Source of the DNA: Methanobacterium alkalithermotolerans | GTDB taxonomy: Archaea; Methanobacteriota; Methanobacteria; Methanobacteriales; Methanobacteriaceae | Assembly (NCBI RefSeq): GCF_018141185.1 | Contig: NZ_CP058560.1 | Span: 930,001 to 994,000 of the forward strand | Length of the DNA: 64,000 bases | Direction of reading: 5' to 3' | In this document: in pieces, positions 53,492-63,299 of the stretch | Position numbering within the stretch: position 1 is the stretch's first letter | Layout of the letters: every line of letters starts with the position of its first letter | Program-made: the position numbers and the translations under genes | The notes under the pieces: generated by a model | What the model was told of the DNA's origin: nothing | Databases searched by the model: none | What the model saw: only the letters and a program-made list of their open reading frames with translations

Positions 53492-54592
53492 ATGGAAAAG
53501 ATCAATATAAGTGATGTTTTAATCTATAAAAACCCTCAAAAGATAATTATTAACAGAAAGAAAGGTTTTTTGGTTATGGGAATATGTGACATAGGGGGCG
53601 GATTAAATAGAGTTCAAAACATCATAATTAATCAGACCGAGGAAAATAAAACAAATTCCCTGAGAATCGCTGAGTTGGAATCATTACTGAAAGAGAATAA
53701 CATTGAAGGAAAATTTTCACTTATTAATCACCCCTTTGATGAAGGTTTATTTATTACCTCTACCGACAGGATTAGTTTAATTACTTTTAAGGCAAATTCT
53801 ATTAAATTAAATCCTATTTCAGACTCTTTAAACCTTATTTATCAAGAAGGTAGTGATTATTTACCCTGGTCCTTACACCACCTGCTAATCATACATGAAA
53901 ACCTGACTTCTGCTGCACTTTTAAAATGCTTTAAGACTGCAGTTGAGACTAAAAAACAAATAGAAAATATGAAAGGTGTCCCTTTATTAGTGGAAAATCA
54001 TGCAGATGATGATTGTCTGGTGGTAGCTTCGGTTATAGACAATGAAACCTGTTCTTTGGAAGGAAATCCTGTTGAAAATCTCTCTTTTGAAAGAGAGCTA
54101 TCAGAATCAATTAAGCACATTATGGTTGAAAACAGTAAAAAAGCTTTTAATGAGTCTAATTTCTCAAAAGGAATCCTTGATTTTATTTATGAATCTGGTG
54201 TTACTCTGGAAGACCTGGTGAATGCAGGAATGGAGCTTTGTGTGGGAGTAGAGATTAGTCCTGAGCTAAAAGAAGCCCTGGGTAAACAAATTTTAAAATC
54301 TTTAGCAGACATAAATGTGATAGCTCTTATCATGGCCGGTATCAGAGTGGAAGAGGATTTTAAGCATCATCGTTTAAGAGAAGTAAATGTAGATGATGAT
54401 CCCGCTTACCTTTACAGTGATGAGGTATTGGGAATGGCCATAGCCAATCAAATTGCAGGAACAAAAGCTATTTTCAATTTTAAGCGTTATGATGAATTAA
54501 AGCCCGGTATTTTATCCACTTTAGGGCCTATGCTGGATGATGTATTTGCCGGTCTGGTGGCAGGATGCATGTCTAAAATATTTGAAGAATAG
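53492..54592 (+). CDS. cbiS: Adenosylcobinamide hydrolase / alpha-ribazole phosphatase CbiS
   Basis: 366 residues, two domains. The C-terminal half (about 210-366) is clearly the CobZ/PgpA-type phosphatase: GVTLEDLVNAGMELCVGVEI, IALIMAGIRVEEDF, VDDDPAYLYSDEVLGMAIAN and MLDDVFAGLVAGCMSKIFEE. The N-terminal half resembles CbiZ (MGICDIGGGLNRVQNIIINQ, DDDCLVVASVID) but is divergent, so its amidohydrolase function is less sure. The fusion is known from archaea as CbiS, which salvages cobinamide. It precedes cobS by about 150 bases. Confidence 0.83.
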   Translation: MEKINISDVLIYKNPQKIIINRKKGFLVMGICDIGGGLNRVQNIIINQTEENKTNSLRIAELESLLKENNIEGKFSLINHPFDEGLFITSTDRISLITFKANSIKLNPISDSLNLIYQEGSDYLPWSLHHLLIIHENLTSAALLKCFKTAVETKKQIENMKGVPLLVENHADDDCLVVASVIDNETCSLEGNPVENLSFERELSESIKHIMVENSKKAFNESNFSKGILDFIYESGVTLEDLVNAGMELCVGVEISPELKEALGKQILKSLADINVIALIMAGIRVEEDFKHHRLREVNVDDDPAYLYSDEVLGMAIANQIAGTKAIFNFKRYDELKPGILSTLGPMLDDVFAGLVAGCMSKIFEE

Positions 54593-54746
54593 GATGAATA
54601 TACTGAGATTTTGAAAAAATTGAATTTAAACCAGGTGGAGAATATATAAATTAAATTATAAAAAAGCTATGGCCAGAATTAATGATTATAGATCAAAACC
54701 CTTACGATTTTTTTATTTAAGTTATTGAACACCGGGAGAATAATAA

Positions 54747-55556
54747 ATGTCCACCCCTGATAAGCCAGTTAAAAAAACCCCAGTAACAGATAATAATCTA
54801 AAAAAGACAGCATGGTATATAAGTATAGCCGGACTTTTATCATTTTCCACAGTAATACCTCTGAATATCCATACCAGTATAAAGGATATGGCAAGATATA
54901 CCTGGATGTGGCCCTTAATTGGTGGCTTAATTGGAGCATTGGTAGGGTTAGTGGGATTGGTCCTGCAGAATATTATGTTGCCTCCACTTATAATCTCCAC
55001 CATAGTATATAGCTTCGCCCTATACTTCACCGGTTTTCATCACCTGGATGGACTTATAGATATGGGAGATGCTCTTATGGCACATGGAGCTCCTGAGCGA
55101 AAGATTGAAATTATGAGAGATCCCCGCATAGGTACCGGAGGGATTTCTATATTTTTTATTGTGGCAGCCATAACAGTGGCCACTATAGCTTCTCTGCCCG
55201 GTATGAACCTATTTTATGCTCTTGTTATATCAGAAATAGGGGCCAAACTAGGGCTAGTTAGCTGCTGCACCATCTCATCCCCCGAAGAACAGGGCACAGG
55301 TAAATATTTTATTAAAGCTATGAACCCTTATTCAATGAGCATAATAGTCATTATAAGTGTTTTAATTGGTTTCCTGCTCTTAGGAAGTGTAGGAATGGTT
55401 GGAATCATATTTAGTATTCTGGCGGGAATTTATGTAGCCCTTATGGCCCGAAAACATTTTAAAAATGCTACTGGTGATGTTTTAGGGGCTACCAATGAAA
55501 TAGCACGTATGGTTTCACTTTTAAGCATGTTAATTGCATTTATGTGGATAGGTTAA
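54747..55556 (+). CDS. cobS: Cobalamin 5'-phosphate synthase CobS
   Basis: 269 residues with about six hydrophobic segments. The Asp-rich metal site is TGFHHLDGLIDMGDALMAHG, followed by MRDPRIGTGGISIFFI, both family signatures. It joins adenosylcobinamide-GDP with alpha-ribazole (or its phosphate) in the membrane. The start is the ATG of MSTPDKPVKKTPV. It follows cbiS on the same strand, a functional pair for cobamide assembly. Confidence 0.94.
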   Translation: MSTPDKPVKKTPVTDNNLKKTAWYISIAGLLSFSTVIPLNIHTSIKDMARYTWMWPLIGGLIGALVGLVGLVLQNIMLPPLIISTIVYSFALYFTGFHHLDGLIDMGDALMAHGAPERKIEIMRDPRIGTGGISIFFIVAAITVATIASLPGMNLFYALVISEIGAKLGLVSCCTISSPEEQGTGKYFIKAMNPYSMSIIVIISVLIGFLLLGSVGMVGIIFSILAGIYVALMARKHFKNATGDVLGATNEIARMVSLLSMLIAFMWIG

Positions 55557-55658
55557 GTTTGACTTGTTCAACTAAAGTTATGTGTATTAGGCCGGAATGG
55601 AGATAAATTTCCGAATCAACCCATATAATAGAGATTTTAATTACTGGTGGATTATAAA

Positions 55659-56198
55659 ATGAATATAAGTATTTTAAGATTGGATCATCGTAGAAGAAGA
55701 GATGCCAGAATCACTACCCATGTTTGTCTTACAGCAAGGGCATTTGGAGCATCTGATATTGTTTTAAGTGGAGAAAAAGACCAGAAATTAATGGAAAATG
55801 TAGAAGATGTGGTTAAAAGGTGGGGGGGATCTTTTTCAATAAACTATAAGAAGAACTGGGATAATTATATGGAAGAATGGCAAAAACAGGGAGGAGAAGT
55901 AGTCCATCTTACCATGTATGGTTCTCCAGTACAGGAAGTGGTAAGTGAAATTCAAAAAACAGGTAAAAAAAAGTTAGTAGTGGTGGGGGGTTCCCGGGTT
56001 CCTACCAAAGTTTATAAATCTGCTGACTGGAATGTTTCCATCACCAATCAACCTCATTCAGAAGTTTCATCCCTGGGGGTTTTTTTACATATGTTGATGG
56101 AAGGCAAAGAATTTGAACTGAAATTTGAAGGAGCTGACTTAGAAGTAGTCCCTAAGGCAGAAGGTAAAGAGGTTTTAACTAAAAAAAATGATCCTTGA
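55659..56198 (+). CDS. tRNA (cytidine-56-2'-O)-methyltransferase Trm56
   Basis: 179 residues from the ATG at 55659, behind GGTGG with 7-base spacing; a GTG at 55647 also lies in frame. It is a SPOUT-family archaeal enzyme that methylates C56 in the T-loop of tRNAs. ILRLDHRRRRDARITTHVCLTARAFGA is the family N-terminus, and VVVGGSRVPTKVYKSADWNVS with TNQPHSEVSSLGVFLHML forms the trefoil-knot SAM site. It stands directly after cobS but has no functional link. Confidence 0.9.
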   Translation: MNISILRLDHRRRRDARITTHVCLTARAFGASDIVLSGEKDQKLMENVEDVVKRWGGSFSINYKKNWDNYMEEWQKQGGEVVHLTMYGSPVQEVVSEIQKTGKKKLVVVGGSRVPTKVYKSADWNVSITNQPHSEVSSLGVFLHMLMEGKEFELKFEGADLEVVPKAEGKEVLTKKNDP

Positions 56199-56266
56199 TA
56201 TTTTTATAAATTAAATGGATTATTGAATTTTTTATAAAAAATAAAGCCATATTTTATGGCTTTTAA

Positions 56267-57316
56267 TCAATTAACCTTTATACGAATTATTTTATCATCA
56301 TCCACTTTAGGAACACCCCTCCCATCACGATTACTAATGGAAATATAAAGGTAGTCCTCATGAACCACTACATCCCTGATACGGCCCAGATTGGTGAATA
56401 GTGCATTTTCTTCCAGAACAGATCTCCCATCAGCAGATAGTATTATCTGTCGGAGTTGATTACCCCTTAATCCAGCCACATACAATTTACCCTGGAAAAA
56501 TGTCAGGCCAGATGGGGCCAGTGTGAAATTATTGTAACAGCTTATAGGTTGAATAAACTGGCTTTCAGGACTATCACATTCTTCTAATGGCCATCCATAA
56601 TTTCCTCCTTTAATAATAAGATTAACTTCATCATTTTGTCGGGGTCCATGTTCAGCAGCATACATCAGCCCGTTTTCTGTATTCCAGGTTATTCCCTGGG
56701 GGTTTCGGTGGCCATAGGACCATACATAATTTCCAAATGGATTATCTTCAGGTATAGATCCGTCTTTGTTTAAACGAAGTATTTTTCCAGCCAGGGAATC
56801 GATTTGTTGGGATAATTCCGTTTGACCCGCGTCACCGGTAGTGGCATATAGTTTGCCATCAGGGCCAAATTTAAGGCGGCCCCCATCATGAATGGGATTA
56901 GCCGGAATGCCCTCCAGAATCACGGTTTCATCTTCCAGCTGGTTACTTAGAGTGAAGCGTGAAATACGATTATCAGTAGTGCTGGTGTAATAAAGATAGA
57001 TATAATTATTTTCATTAAATTCAGGATCAACTGCAATTCCCAAAAGCCCGGATTCGCTCTGGGCCACTACATCTATAGTCCCCACCTCCTGCAGGGATTC
57101 ACCATCCCATATACTAACTTTTCCCTCCCTTTGAGTGAATATCATCCGCCCATCCGGGAGAAAATCAATAGCCCAGGGAATGTTAAGTCCATCCACCACT
57201 ACCTCTGGTTGGAATCCTTCTTCTTCAATTGTCTGTGGCCACACTAAAAATAAGGCCACTCCTAGAACCGCCAGTAATCCCACAATTAAAATTATTTTTT
57301 TGGAATTCACCCTCAT
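56267..57316 (-). CDS. PQQ-type sugar dehydrogenase-like beta-propeller, exported
   Basis: 349 residues from the ATG at 57316; the frame is open to a TTG at 57331. An N-terminal hydrophobic segment (IILIVGLLAVLGVALFLVW) exports or anchors it. Family blocks of Yli/GSDH sugar dehydrogenases follow: IPWAIDFLPDGRMIFTQREG, GLLGIAVDPEF, GRLKFGPDGKLYATTGDAG, YGHRNPQGITW, EHGPRQNDEVN and LAPSGLTFF. The catalytic His is in the YGHRNPQ motif. Whether PQQ is available in this organism is doubtful, so the cofactor is uncertain. Confidence 0.85.
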   Translation of the reverse strand: MRVNSKKIILIVGLLAVLGVALFLVWPQTIEEEGFQPEVVVDGLNIPWAIDFLPDGRMIFTQREGKVSIWDGESLQEVGTIDVVAQSESGLLGIAVDPEFNENNYIYLYYTSTTDNRISRFTLSNQLEDETVILEGIPANPIHDGGRLKFGPDGKLYATTGDAGQTELSQQIDSLAGKILRLNKDGSIPEDNPFGNYVWSYGHRNPQGITWNTENGLMYAAEHGPRQNDEVNLIIKGGNYGWPLEECDSPESQFIQPISCYNNFTLAPSGLTFFQGKLYVAGLRGNQLRQIILSADGRSVLEENALFTNLGRIRDVVVHEDYLYISISNRDGRGVPKVDDDKIIRIKVN

Positions 57317-57513
57317 ACCCCTTTTAAACAATAGTTTTTCTATTTAAGAATCATCTTTCTTTGAATATTTTTTTAATTAAAAGCCCATATAATTTCCTAT
57401 AATACCTCATTTTAGAATTTTATTACAATCTAAGGGATTATAAATACAACAAAAGCTATCAAGCATAGCCAATATAATTAAGTTATTGCTATCTAAATCA
57501 CAGGAACTAAAAT

Positions 57514-58149
57514 ATGTTAAAAATAGTTAATCATTTACTGGTTCAGGAACGTTTAAGCAAAATAAGAAGAAAAGGAATTGATTCCAGTCATTTCAGAATG
57601 GGAATCATGGAAATTGGTAGATTGATATCATATGAATTTGCAAATACCCTCAATACCAAATCAATAGAAGTAGAAACTCCCCTGGGTGTAGCTGATGGAA
57701 TAAAGATTAAGGAAAGGGAAGATATGGTAATAATCAGTGTGCTCCGAGCATCACTACCCCTTAGTTATGGAATTATGCGAATTTTCCCTGAAGCTCAAAC
57801 CGGAGTGATTGGTGCCTGGAGGGAAGAAAAACCCCCTTTTCGGGTTAAAATGGATTATGTTAAGATTCCTGATTTAAATCAAAAAATAGTAATCGTGGCA
57901 GACCCTATGCTGGCCACAGGTAATACCATGGATCTGATTTTAAAAGTGCTGGAGAGGTATGGTAAGCCAAAAAGAATGGTCTTGTTTTCAGTTATTTCTT
58001 CCAGGATTGGTTTAGATAAAATAAAGAGTAAATATCCTGATTTAGAGATTTACACTTGCTCGGTGGAAGAAGAAGTCAATGCAGAGGGTTATATAATACC
58101 CGGAATGGGTGATGCAGGAGATATAGCATTTGGTAAACCATCCCCATAA
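57514..58149 (+). CDS. upp: Uracil phosphoribosyltransferase
   Basis: 211 residues. The PRPP-binding loop is IVADPMLATGNTMDLIL and the uracil-binding end is YIIPGMGDAGDIAFG. VISVLRASLPLSYGIMRIFP matches the family too. It converts uracil and PRPP to UMP. The frame starts at the ATG of MLKIVNHLLVQERL, and the gene is convergent with the fumarase subunit gene 3 bases away. Confidence 0.95.
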   Translation: MLKIVNHLLVQERLSKIRRKGIDSSHFRMGIMEIGRLISYEFANTLNTKSIEVETPLGVADGIKIKEREDMVIISVLRASLPLSYGIMRIFPEAQTGVIGAWREEKPPFRVKMDYVKIPDLNQKIVIVADPMLATGNTMDLILKVLERYGKPKRMVLFSVISSRIGLDKIKSKYPDLEIYTCSVEEEVNAEGYIIPGMGDAGDIAFGKPSP

Positions 58150-58152
58150 TAA

Positions 58153-58647
58153 TTAATAAATAGATTTTCCATGAGCAATAGCTACAATTGCCGGGATTTC
58201 TTCCACTTTCAAGTTGTGAATAGCTTCCATTCCCTCTTCCTGGAAGGCCACTACTTTTTTAGATATGACTTTACTACTTAAAAGGGCAGCTGCGGGAGGG
58301 GTGACTGCAAATATGGCCCTATTTTCTTTTAATTCATTAATTGTTTCTTTCCCCAGAGCACCCTTACCCAGGTGAATGCGAACCCCTTGACGGGATAGTT
58401 CCCCTATAGAACCCTCTATTTCCTCTTTATTGCTGGTGGTAGGGGCTATTCCGGCATCACTAACTGCAGTATGCATGATAACTGATCCCGATAATTCTAA
58501 AAGTTTTTCTCCTCTTTTTATAGAAGAAATTAATTTCGGAAGGGCCGCATCCCGGCCAGTGAAGATTTCACCACTTATTAAAATCTGGTCACCGGCACTT
58601 AATTTTTCAAGTTCCTTCAATTCAACAGGAGTTTTTATTTTTATCAT
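58153..58647 (-). CDS. Fumarate hydratase class I, beta subunit
   Basis: 164 residues from the ATG at 58647 behind GGTGATTCTT (open to 58659). This is the C-terminal/beta domain of class I fumarases and related tartrate dehydratases: AGDQILISGEIFTGRDAALPKL, YAGPV-like region replaced by ELSGSVIMHTAVSDAGIAPTTS, and GKGALGKETIN. It pairs with an alpha subunit that holds the 4Fe-4S cluster, encoded elsewhere. In methanogens it serves the incomplete reductive branch to 2-oxoglutarate. Confidence 0.88.
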   Translation of the reverse strand: MIKIKTPVELKELEKLSAGDQILISGEIFTGRDAALPKLISSIKRGEKLLELSGSVIMHTAVSDAGIAPTTSNKEEIEGSIGELSRQGVRIHLGKGALGKETINELKENRAIFAVTPPAAALLSSKVISKKVVAFQEEGMEAIHNLKVEEIPAIVAIAHGKSIY

Positions 58648-58800
58648 AAGAATCACCATAAAAGTTTTAAGGTTATGGAAATTTATTTATATTTTCACAG
58701 GACTTTTATCGAATAGAAGAATCTGGTATTATATAATTAAAAGTCATTTTATCTAAAATTAGGTCATTTTAAATGGATATATTATTGCCAGGACGTAATT

Positions 58801-59970
58801 TTAAAGAGCACTTTTTTGAATAGACTTAAGGTCATCCATGAATTCCACTATATGTTCCTTCCTTATATGGGGCATGAGTACAATCCGGATAGCAGGAGGA
58901 CAGGCTGATACAGAAACCACCCAACCTTTTTGTTTGAGTTTAGTTGAAAGTTCTTTTGCAGGGATTTTCCCGGAATTAAAAGCCACTATATTTAATTCAG
59001 GCTCACTTACCAATTCAAATCCAGAACTAGTTAATTCTCTTGCTAAAAAATTTGTAACCTCCATAGTACTGCTGGCAATTTTCATATATCCTTCTTTACC
59101 CATATATTTTAAAATAGCCCAGGTAGCAGCTGCTGAAGCTCCAGTTCGAGTTCCTACTATGGTGGACTGTTGTTTTTCAGTCAGATAGGGAGTTTCAATG
59201 CTCATTACATCCAGAAATTTTTTTTCCCTGAAGAGGATGCATCCTGTGGGAATGGGAGTTAAACCCAGTTTATGAGGGTCAACCGTTATGGAGGATACAC
59301 CACTTAATTTAAAATTAAATTCAGGTATTTTAAATCCCATTTCTTTTAGGAAAGGTATTATGAAACCACCAAATGCGGCATCAACATGCAGATAGATATT
59401 TTTTTCATTACAAATCCGGGATAACTCCCCAATAGGGTCCACCTTCCCCAGTTCAGTTGTTCCTGCTACTCCTACCACTGCTACAGTTCGGGAAGATATT
59501 AATTCTTGAACGGAGTCTAAGTCAATTTTGTAGTTTTCATCTAATTCTGCTTCCATTAATTTAAGGCCCAGAATATCTGCTGCTTTTTTAAAGGAAAAAT
59601 GAGCCGATTTAGGTACAATTATTTCCGGCGAGGAGGTAGGTGAATTAATCCGGGCCATGTTGCGGGCAGCACGAATAGCCATAAGATTACCTTCAGTCCC
59701 CCCTGTTATAACATGACCATATGCAGATTTACAACCTAAAAAGGACCCTAAAAGAGATATAACCTCATCTTCCAGTGCTTTTGTCCCTTTAAAAAGTCCG
59801 GGATCCCCTAAGTTAGACTCTAAAAAATCACAGTATGCTTTTTTCGCAACAGGATGGGCGCAGGTACACATAGACCCAAGTATGCGACCCGATTTGTAGT
59901 CCATGTCATTTTCCTGGAATTTTTTGAGTTTATCAAATACCAGCCCCGGGCTGAGTCCTTTTCTATCCAT
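58801..59970 (-). CDS. mfnA: L-tyrosine decarboxylase MfnA
   Basis: 389 residues, a group II PLP decarboxylase. The Schiff-base lysine is in SITVDPHKLGLTPIPTGC; VDAAFGGFI and GTTELGKVDPI are the cofactor-binding blocks, and SMCTCAHPVAKKAY lies near the N-terminus. It makes tyramine for methanofuran; some archaeal homologues decarboxylate aspartate to beta-alanine for CoA, so the substrate is assigned by family. It lies about 60 bases after ppsA on the same strand. Confidence 0.92.
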   Translation of the reverse strand: MDRKGLSPGLVFDKLKKFQENDMDYKSGRILGSMCTCAHPVAKKAYCDFLESNLGDPGLFKGTKALEDEVISLLGSFLGCKSAYGHVITGGTEGNLMAIRAARNMARINSPTSSPEIIVPKSAHFSFKKAADILGLKLMEAELDENYKIDLDSVQELISSRTVAVVGVAGTTELGKVDPIGELSRICNEKNIYLHVDAAFGGFIIPFLKEMGFKIPEFNFKLSGVSSITVDPHKLGLTPIPTGCILFREKKFLDVMSIETPYLTEKQQSTIVGTRTGASAAATWAILKYMGKEGYMKIASSTMEVTNFLARELTSSGFELVSEPELNIVAFNSGKIPAKELSTKLKQKGWVVSVSACPPAIRIVLMPHIRKEHIVEFMDDLKSIQKSAL

Positions 59971-60030
59971 AAAATTACCTGAAAATAGATTAAAAAAAAT
60001 ACAGGATATAAAAAAAGAAAAAGAGTATAT

Positions 60031-62319
60031 TTACTCTTTAACCAATTTTCTAGCAGCTTTAAGAAGTAATTTTTGCTCACTACGGGCTACTGTTCGACGC
60101 ACTTCGTTTACAGCGTCAGTGTTAGCAGAAACACTGCTTATACCCAATTCAACCAGTTTTTCCACTATCTTAGGTATACTGCCTGCCTGACCACAGATAC
60201 TGGTCTTTACACCGGCAGCTTCACATTTTTTAATAACCCTTTCAATTAGTTTTAAGACCGCCGGGTGACCTTCACTATACAAACCGGCAACATGTTCATT
60301 ATTCCTGTCAATAGCCAGTGTATACTGAGTTAAGTCATTGGTTCCGAAACTTACAAAGTCAATTCCCACGTCAATAAAGTCTTCAATGATTAAGGCAGCT
60401 GCTGGTGTTTCCACCATTATTCCAAACTCTATATCCTTTTGAGGTTTGAGTCCCACTTCTTCAGCTATTTTTTTAGCTTCCTTAAGTTCATCAGGGTGCT
60501 GAACCAGAGGTATCATGATACCTACATTGGTGTATCCCTGTTCATGGAGTTTTTTAATAGCTTTAAATTCCGCTTTAAGAATTTCAGGTTCATCCAGTTC
60601 CCTTCTAATACCTCTCCAGCCCAGCATAGGATTGTGTTCATAGGGTTCATCCTGCCCACCATCCAGTGTTTTAAATTCATCAGTGGGGGCATCCAGAGTA
60701 CGGTACCATACCGGGCGGGGATAGAAGACATCCACTACTTTTAGAATATTCTCCACCAGAATATTAATCAGTTCAGCCTCATTTCCATCTTTAATATATT
60801 TTTTAGGATGTACTCCAGTGGCCAGCATCATGTGTTCTGTTCTTAAAAGGCCCACACCATCTGCTCCGGTAGCTGCGGCTTTTTGAGCAGCTTCAACCAT
60901 GCTAACATTTACTTTTACTTCTGTAACTGTAAGTACCGGTGCTTGAGATAAAGCAGGAGCCTCTACTTCTTCTTTTTTGGTAGAAACTTTTAGTTTTCCC
61001 TCATAGACAATTCCTTTATTACCATCCAGAGTTACCACCTGATTTTCATCAAGGATCTGACTAGCATCAGTAGTTCCCACCACACAGGGTATTCCCAATT
61101 CCCGGGATACAATAGCTGCATGACAGGTAACTCCTCCTTCATCAGTGATTATTCCGCTGGCCCTTTTCATAGCAGGGACCATGTCTGGAGTGGTCATAGC
61201 CGTTACCAGAACATCTCCGGATTGTATTTTATCCAGCTCATCAATACTCCTGATTATTTTAACTGCTCCTGAAGCCATACCCGGACTGGCACCTAAGCCT
61301 TTAGTAATAATATTCCTTTCAGCTTCTTCTGATTCATCAATGAGAGCATCAGGCCCATTTAAAGTAGTAACTGGTCGAGATTGGAGCATGAAGACTTTTC
61401 CACCTTCAATAGCCCATTCAGTATCCTGAGGGAACTGATAATGGTCATGAATTTTTTTACCCATGGCAGCTAATTCTGCTAATTCCATATCAGAGAGAAC
61501 TCTTCTTTTTTTAAGTTCATCAGGGACTTCTGTTTTAATGGTTTTCCCCTGTTCTGGATCTTTGTGGAACATGATGTTTTTTTCACTTATGGTTTCTTCC
61601 AGAATTTCGCCAGTTTCTTTATCCACCCAGTAGGTATCAGGAGTTACTGTTCCAGATACCACGGCCTCTCCCAATCCCCAGGAACCTTCAATAAGTATTT
61701 TTTCTTCCCCGGTGGAAGGGTGTACCGTGAACATGACTCCTGCCTTTTCAGCATCCACCATTTCCTGTACTACCACTGCAATGTAAACTTTGGAATGTTC
61801 AAAGTTGTTTTCTTCTCGATAGAATATGGCCCTGGCTTCAAAAAGAGATGCCCAGCACTTCTGAACATATTTTAAAACATCTTCTGCTCCTTTAATATTA
61901 AGGAAGGTATCTTGCTGTCCAGCAAAAGAAGCTTCCGGTAAATCTTCTGCAGTGGCAGATGAACGGATAGCTACAAAAGTGTTTTCTGTTCCTACTTTAT
62001 GGCATAGGGCATTATAAGCCTCAATTATAAGGGTGTTAATGTCTTCTGGAATTTCAGCATTTATAATGGTATTTTTAATATTTTTAGAAGCTTCCTGTAA
62101 TTCTTTATTGTTATTAACGTCTAAAGAATCCAGGTACCCCATTACTTCTCCATAAATTCCAGTGTCTTTCATGAATTTATCATAGGTTTCGGATGTTACC
62201 ACAAATCCGGAAGGAACAGGTATACCTGCCTGGGTAAGTTCACCCAGATTAGCTCCCTTTCCACCAGCAATGTCAACATCTTCCTTGTTTAGATCTTCAA
62301 AGAATGCCACATATTTCAT
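60031..62319 (-). CDS. ppsA: Phosphoenolpyruvate synthase
   Basis: 762 residues, full length. The ATP-grasp domain opens with GGKGANLGELTQAGIPVPSGFVVT; the phosphohistidine swivelling domain has GGVTCHAAIVSRELGIPCVVG; the PEP/pyruvate barrel ends with VSFGTNDLTQYTLAIDRNN and SICGQAGSIPKIVEKL. It makes PEP from pyruvate and ATP, the entry of gluconeogenesis in methanogens. It starts at an ATG behind GGGGATAAA, downstream of the L10e gene. Confidence 0.96.
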   Translation of the reverse strand: MKYVAFFEDLNKEDVDIAGGKGANLGELTQAGIPVPSGFVVTSETYDKFMKDTGIYGEVMGYLDSLDVNNNKELQEASKNIKNTIINAEIPEDINTLIIEAYNALCHKVGTENTFVAIRSSATAEDLPEASFAGQQDTFLNIKGAEDVLKYVQKCWASLFEARAIFYREENNFEHSKVYIAVVVQEMVDAEKAGVMFTVHPSTGEEKILIEGSWGLGEAVVSGTVTPDTYWVDKETGEILEETISEKNIMFHKDPEQGKTIKTEVPDELKKRRVLSDMELAELAAMGKKIHDHYQFPQDTEWAIEGGKVFMLQSRPVTTLNGPDALIDESEEAERNIITKGLGASPGMASGAVKIIRSIDELDKIQSGDVLVTAMTTPDMVPAMKRASGIITDEGGVTCHAAIVSRELGIPCVVGTTDASQILDENQVVTLDGNKGIVYEGKLKVSTKKEEVEAPALSQAPVLTVTEVKVNVSMVEAAQKAAATGADGVGLLRTEHMMLATGVHPKKYIKDGNEAELINILVENILKVVDVFYPRPVWYRTLDAPTDEFKTLDGGQDEPYEHNPMLGWRGIRRELDEPEILKAEFKAIKKLHEQGYTNVGIMIPLVQHPDELKEAKKIAEEVGLKPQKDIEFGIMVETPAAALIIEDFIDVGIDFVSFGTNDLTQYTLAIDRNNEHVAGLYSEGHPAVLKLIERVIKKCEAAGVKTSICGQAGSIPKIVEKLVELGISSVSANTDAVNEVRRTVARSEQKLLLKAARKLVKE

Positions 62320-62445
62320 TTTATCCCCTTAAAATTTCTTGCTTATTTAGATAAGTTAAATATGAGATTAAATTCTATTTAATTTGAAAATGAATTTATA
62401 TCAGAATTTATAATTTTTAAAAAGTTAATAAGAGTATAATAAAAT

Positions 62446-62470
62446 TTTAACCGGTTATGAACCGGTTAAA
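62446..62470 (-). terminator. Perfect hairpin downstream of L10e gene
   Basis: TTTAACCGGTTATGAACCGG and the following bases form a near-perfect palindrome (AACCGGTT and AACCGGTT around TATG-like centre) just beyond the stop at 62483. It probably separates rpl10e from ppsA. Confidence 0.6.
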
Positions 62471-62482
62471 TCCATTTTCATA

Positions 62483-62965
62483 TTATTTTACCAGTTCTTC
62501 TCCTTTTTCAATAATGAAGCTGCAAGAAACTGGTATTTTCATAGCGGCTCTTCTCAGGGCCTCTTTAGCATCCTTGAAGTTTTTCTTATTGGTTTTAACC
62601 GTTAATATTTTCTGTCCCTTTTTAACCAGGGCAGTGGAACTAACTGGCTTACCAAAAGCTTTCCTCATACCATCCTGTACACGGTCAGCACCGGCTCCAG
62701 TTGCCATAGGATTTTCACGAACAATGTGATGAGGGTAAACTCTTATTTTCAAATGATAACCCATTCGTCCTGCTTTCCTCTGCATATACCTGTTTGAAGC
62801 AATCCTGGCCGCTTCTAATGCATTATGTGAAATGCTGGCTGGACCCTTAACTGCTATACTTACAGATACTGGAAATTCAGCAGATAAATTACCCATATCA
62901 TATTGAACAATCCGTGAACCGGGGATTCTTCTAATGTACTCTTTTCTTGTGTACGCTCGAACCAT
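62483..62965 (-). CDS. rpl10e: Large-subunit ribosomal protein L10e (uL16)
   Basis: 160 residues. VRAYTRKEYIRRIPGSRIVQYDMGN is the archaeal/eukaryotic uL16 N-terminus; MGYHLKIRVYPHHIVRENPMATGAGADRVQDGMRKAFGKP is the conserved core loop near the peptidyl-transferase centre, here given in parts (HHIVRENPMATGAGADR; QDGMRKAFGKP). The ATG follows AAGGAGGATTATTT, a strong ribosome site. It forms part of the 50S subunit. Confidence 0.96.
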   Translation of the reverse strand: MVRAYTRKEYIRRIPGSRIVQYDMGNLSAEFPVSVSIAVKGPASISHNALEAARIASNRYMQRKAGRMGYHLKIRVYPHHIVRENPMATGAGADRVQDGMRKAFGKPVSSTALVKKGQKILTVKTNKKNFKDAKEALRRAAMKIPVSCSFIIEKGEELVK

Positions 62966-63299
62966 AAATAATCCTCCTTAAAAATTTCATTAATAAATAC
63001 TAGAAAATTGTAGAGTGATAACTTTGATTAAGTTAAGTTCAATTTCTAAATAACCATTAATAAATATTGCCTTTACATATTCTTATAATGATTCTGGTAA
63101 ATATATACCATAACCTTTACCATTATTATAATTGAATTAATTTATTAATTAAAAGGTACTTAAAAATGTAGTGAACTATTAAGAAGAAAGATAAAAAATA
63201 CATCTTAATCATCTTAATTAGTGAAAGCTCCTTTAAATTAAATTAAATAGCTATTCGAATTAAATCCATGAATATAACCTTAAATGAAGGTGTTATCAA
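62966..63299. other. Divergent intergenic region
   Basis: AT-rich spacer of about 330 bases with the promoters of rpl10e (left) and the CooC-like gene (right). A GAAGGTG ribosome site lies just before 63300. No ORF or RNA gene seen. Confidence 0.45.
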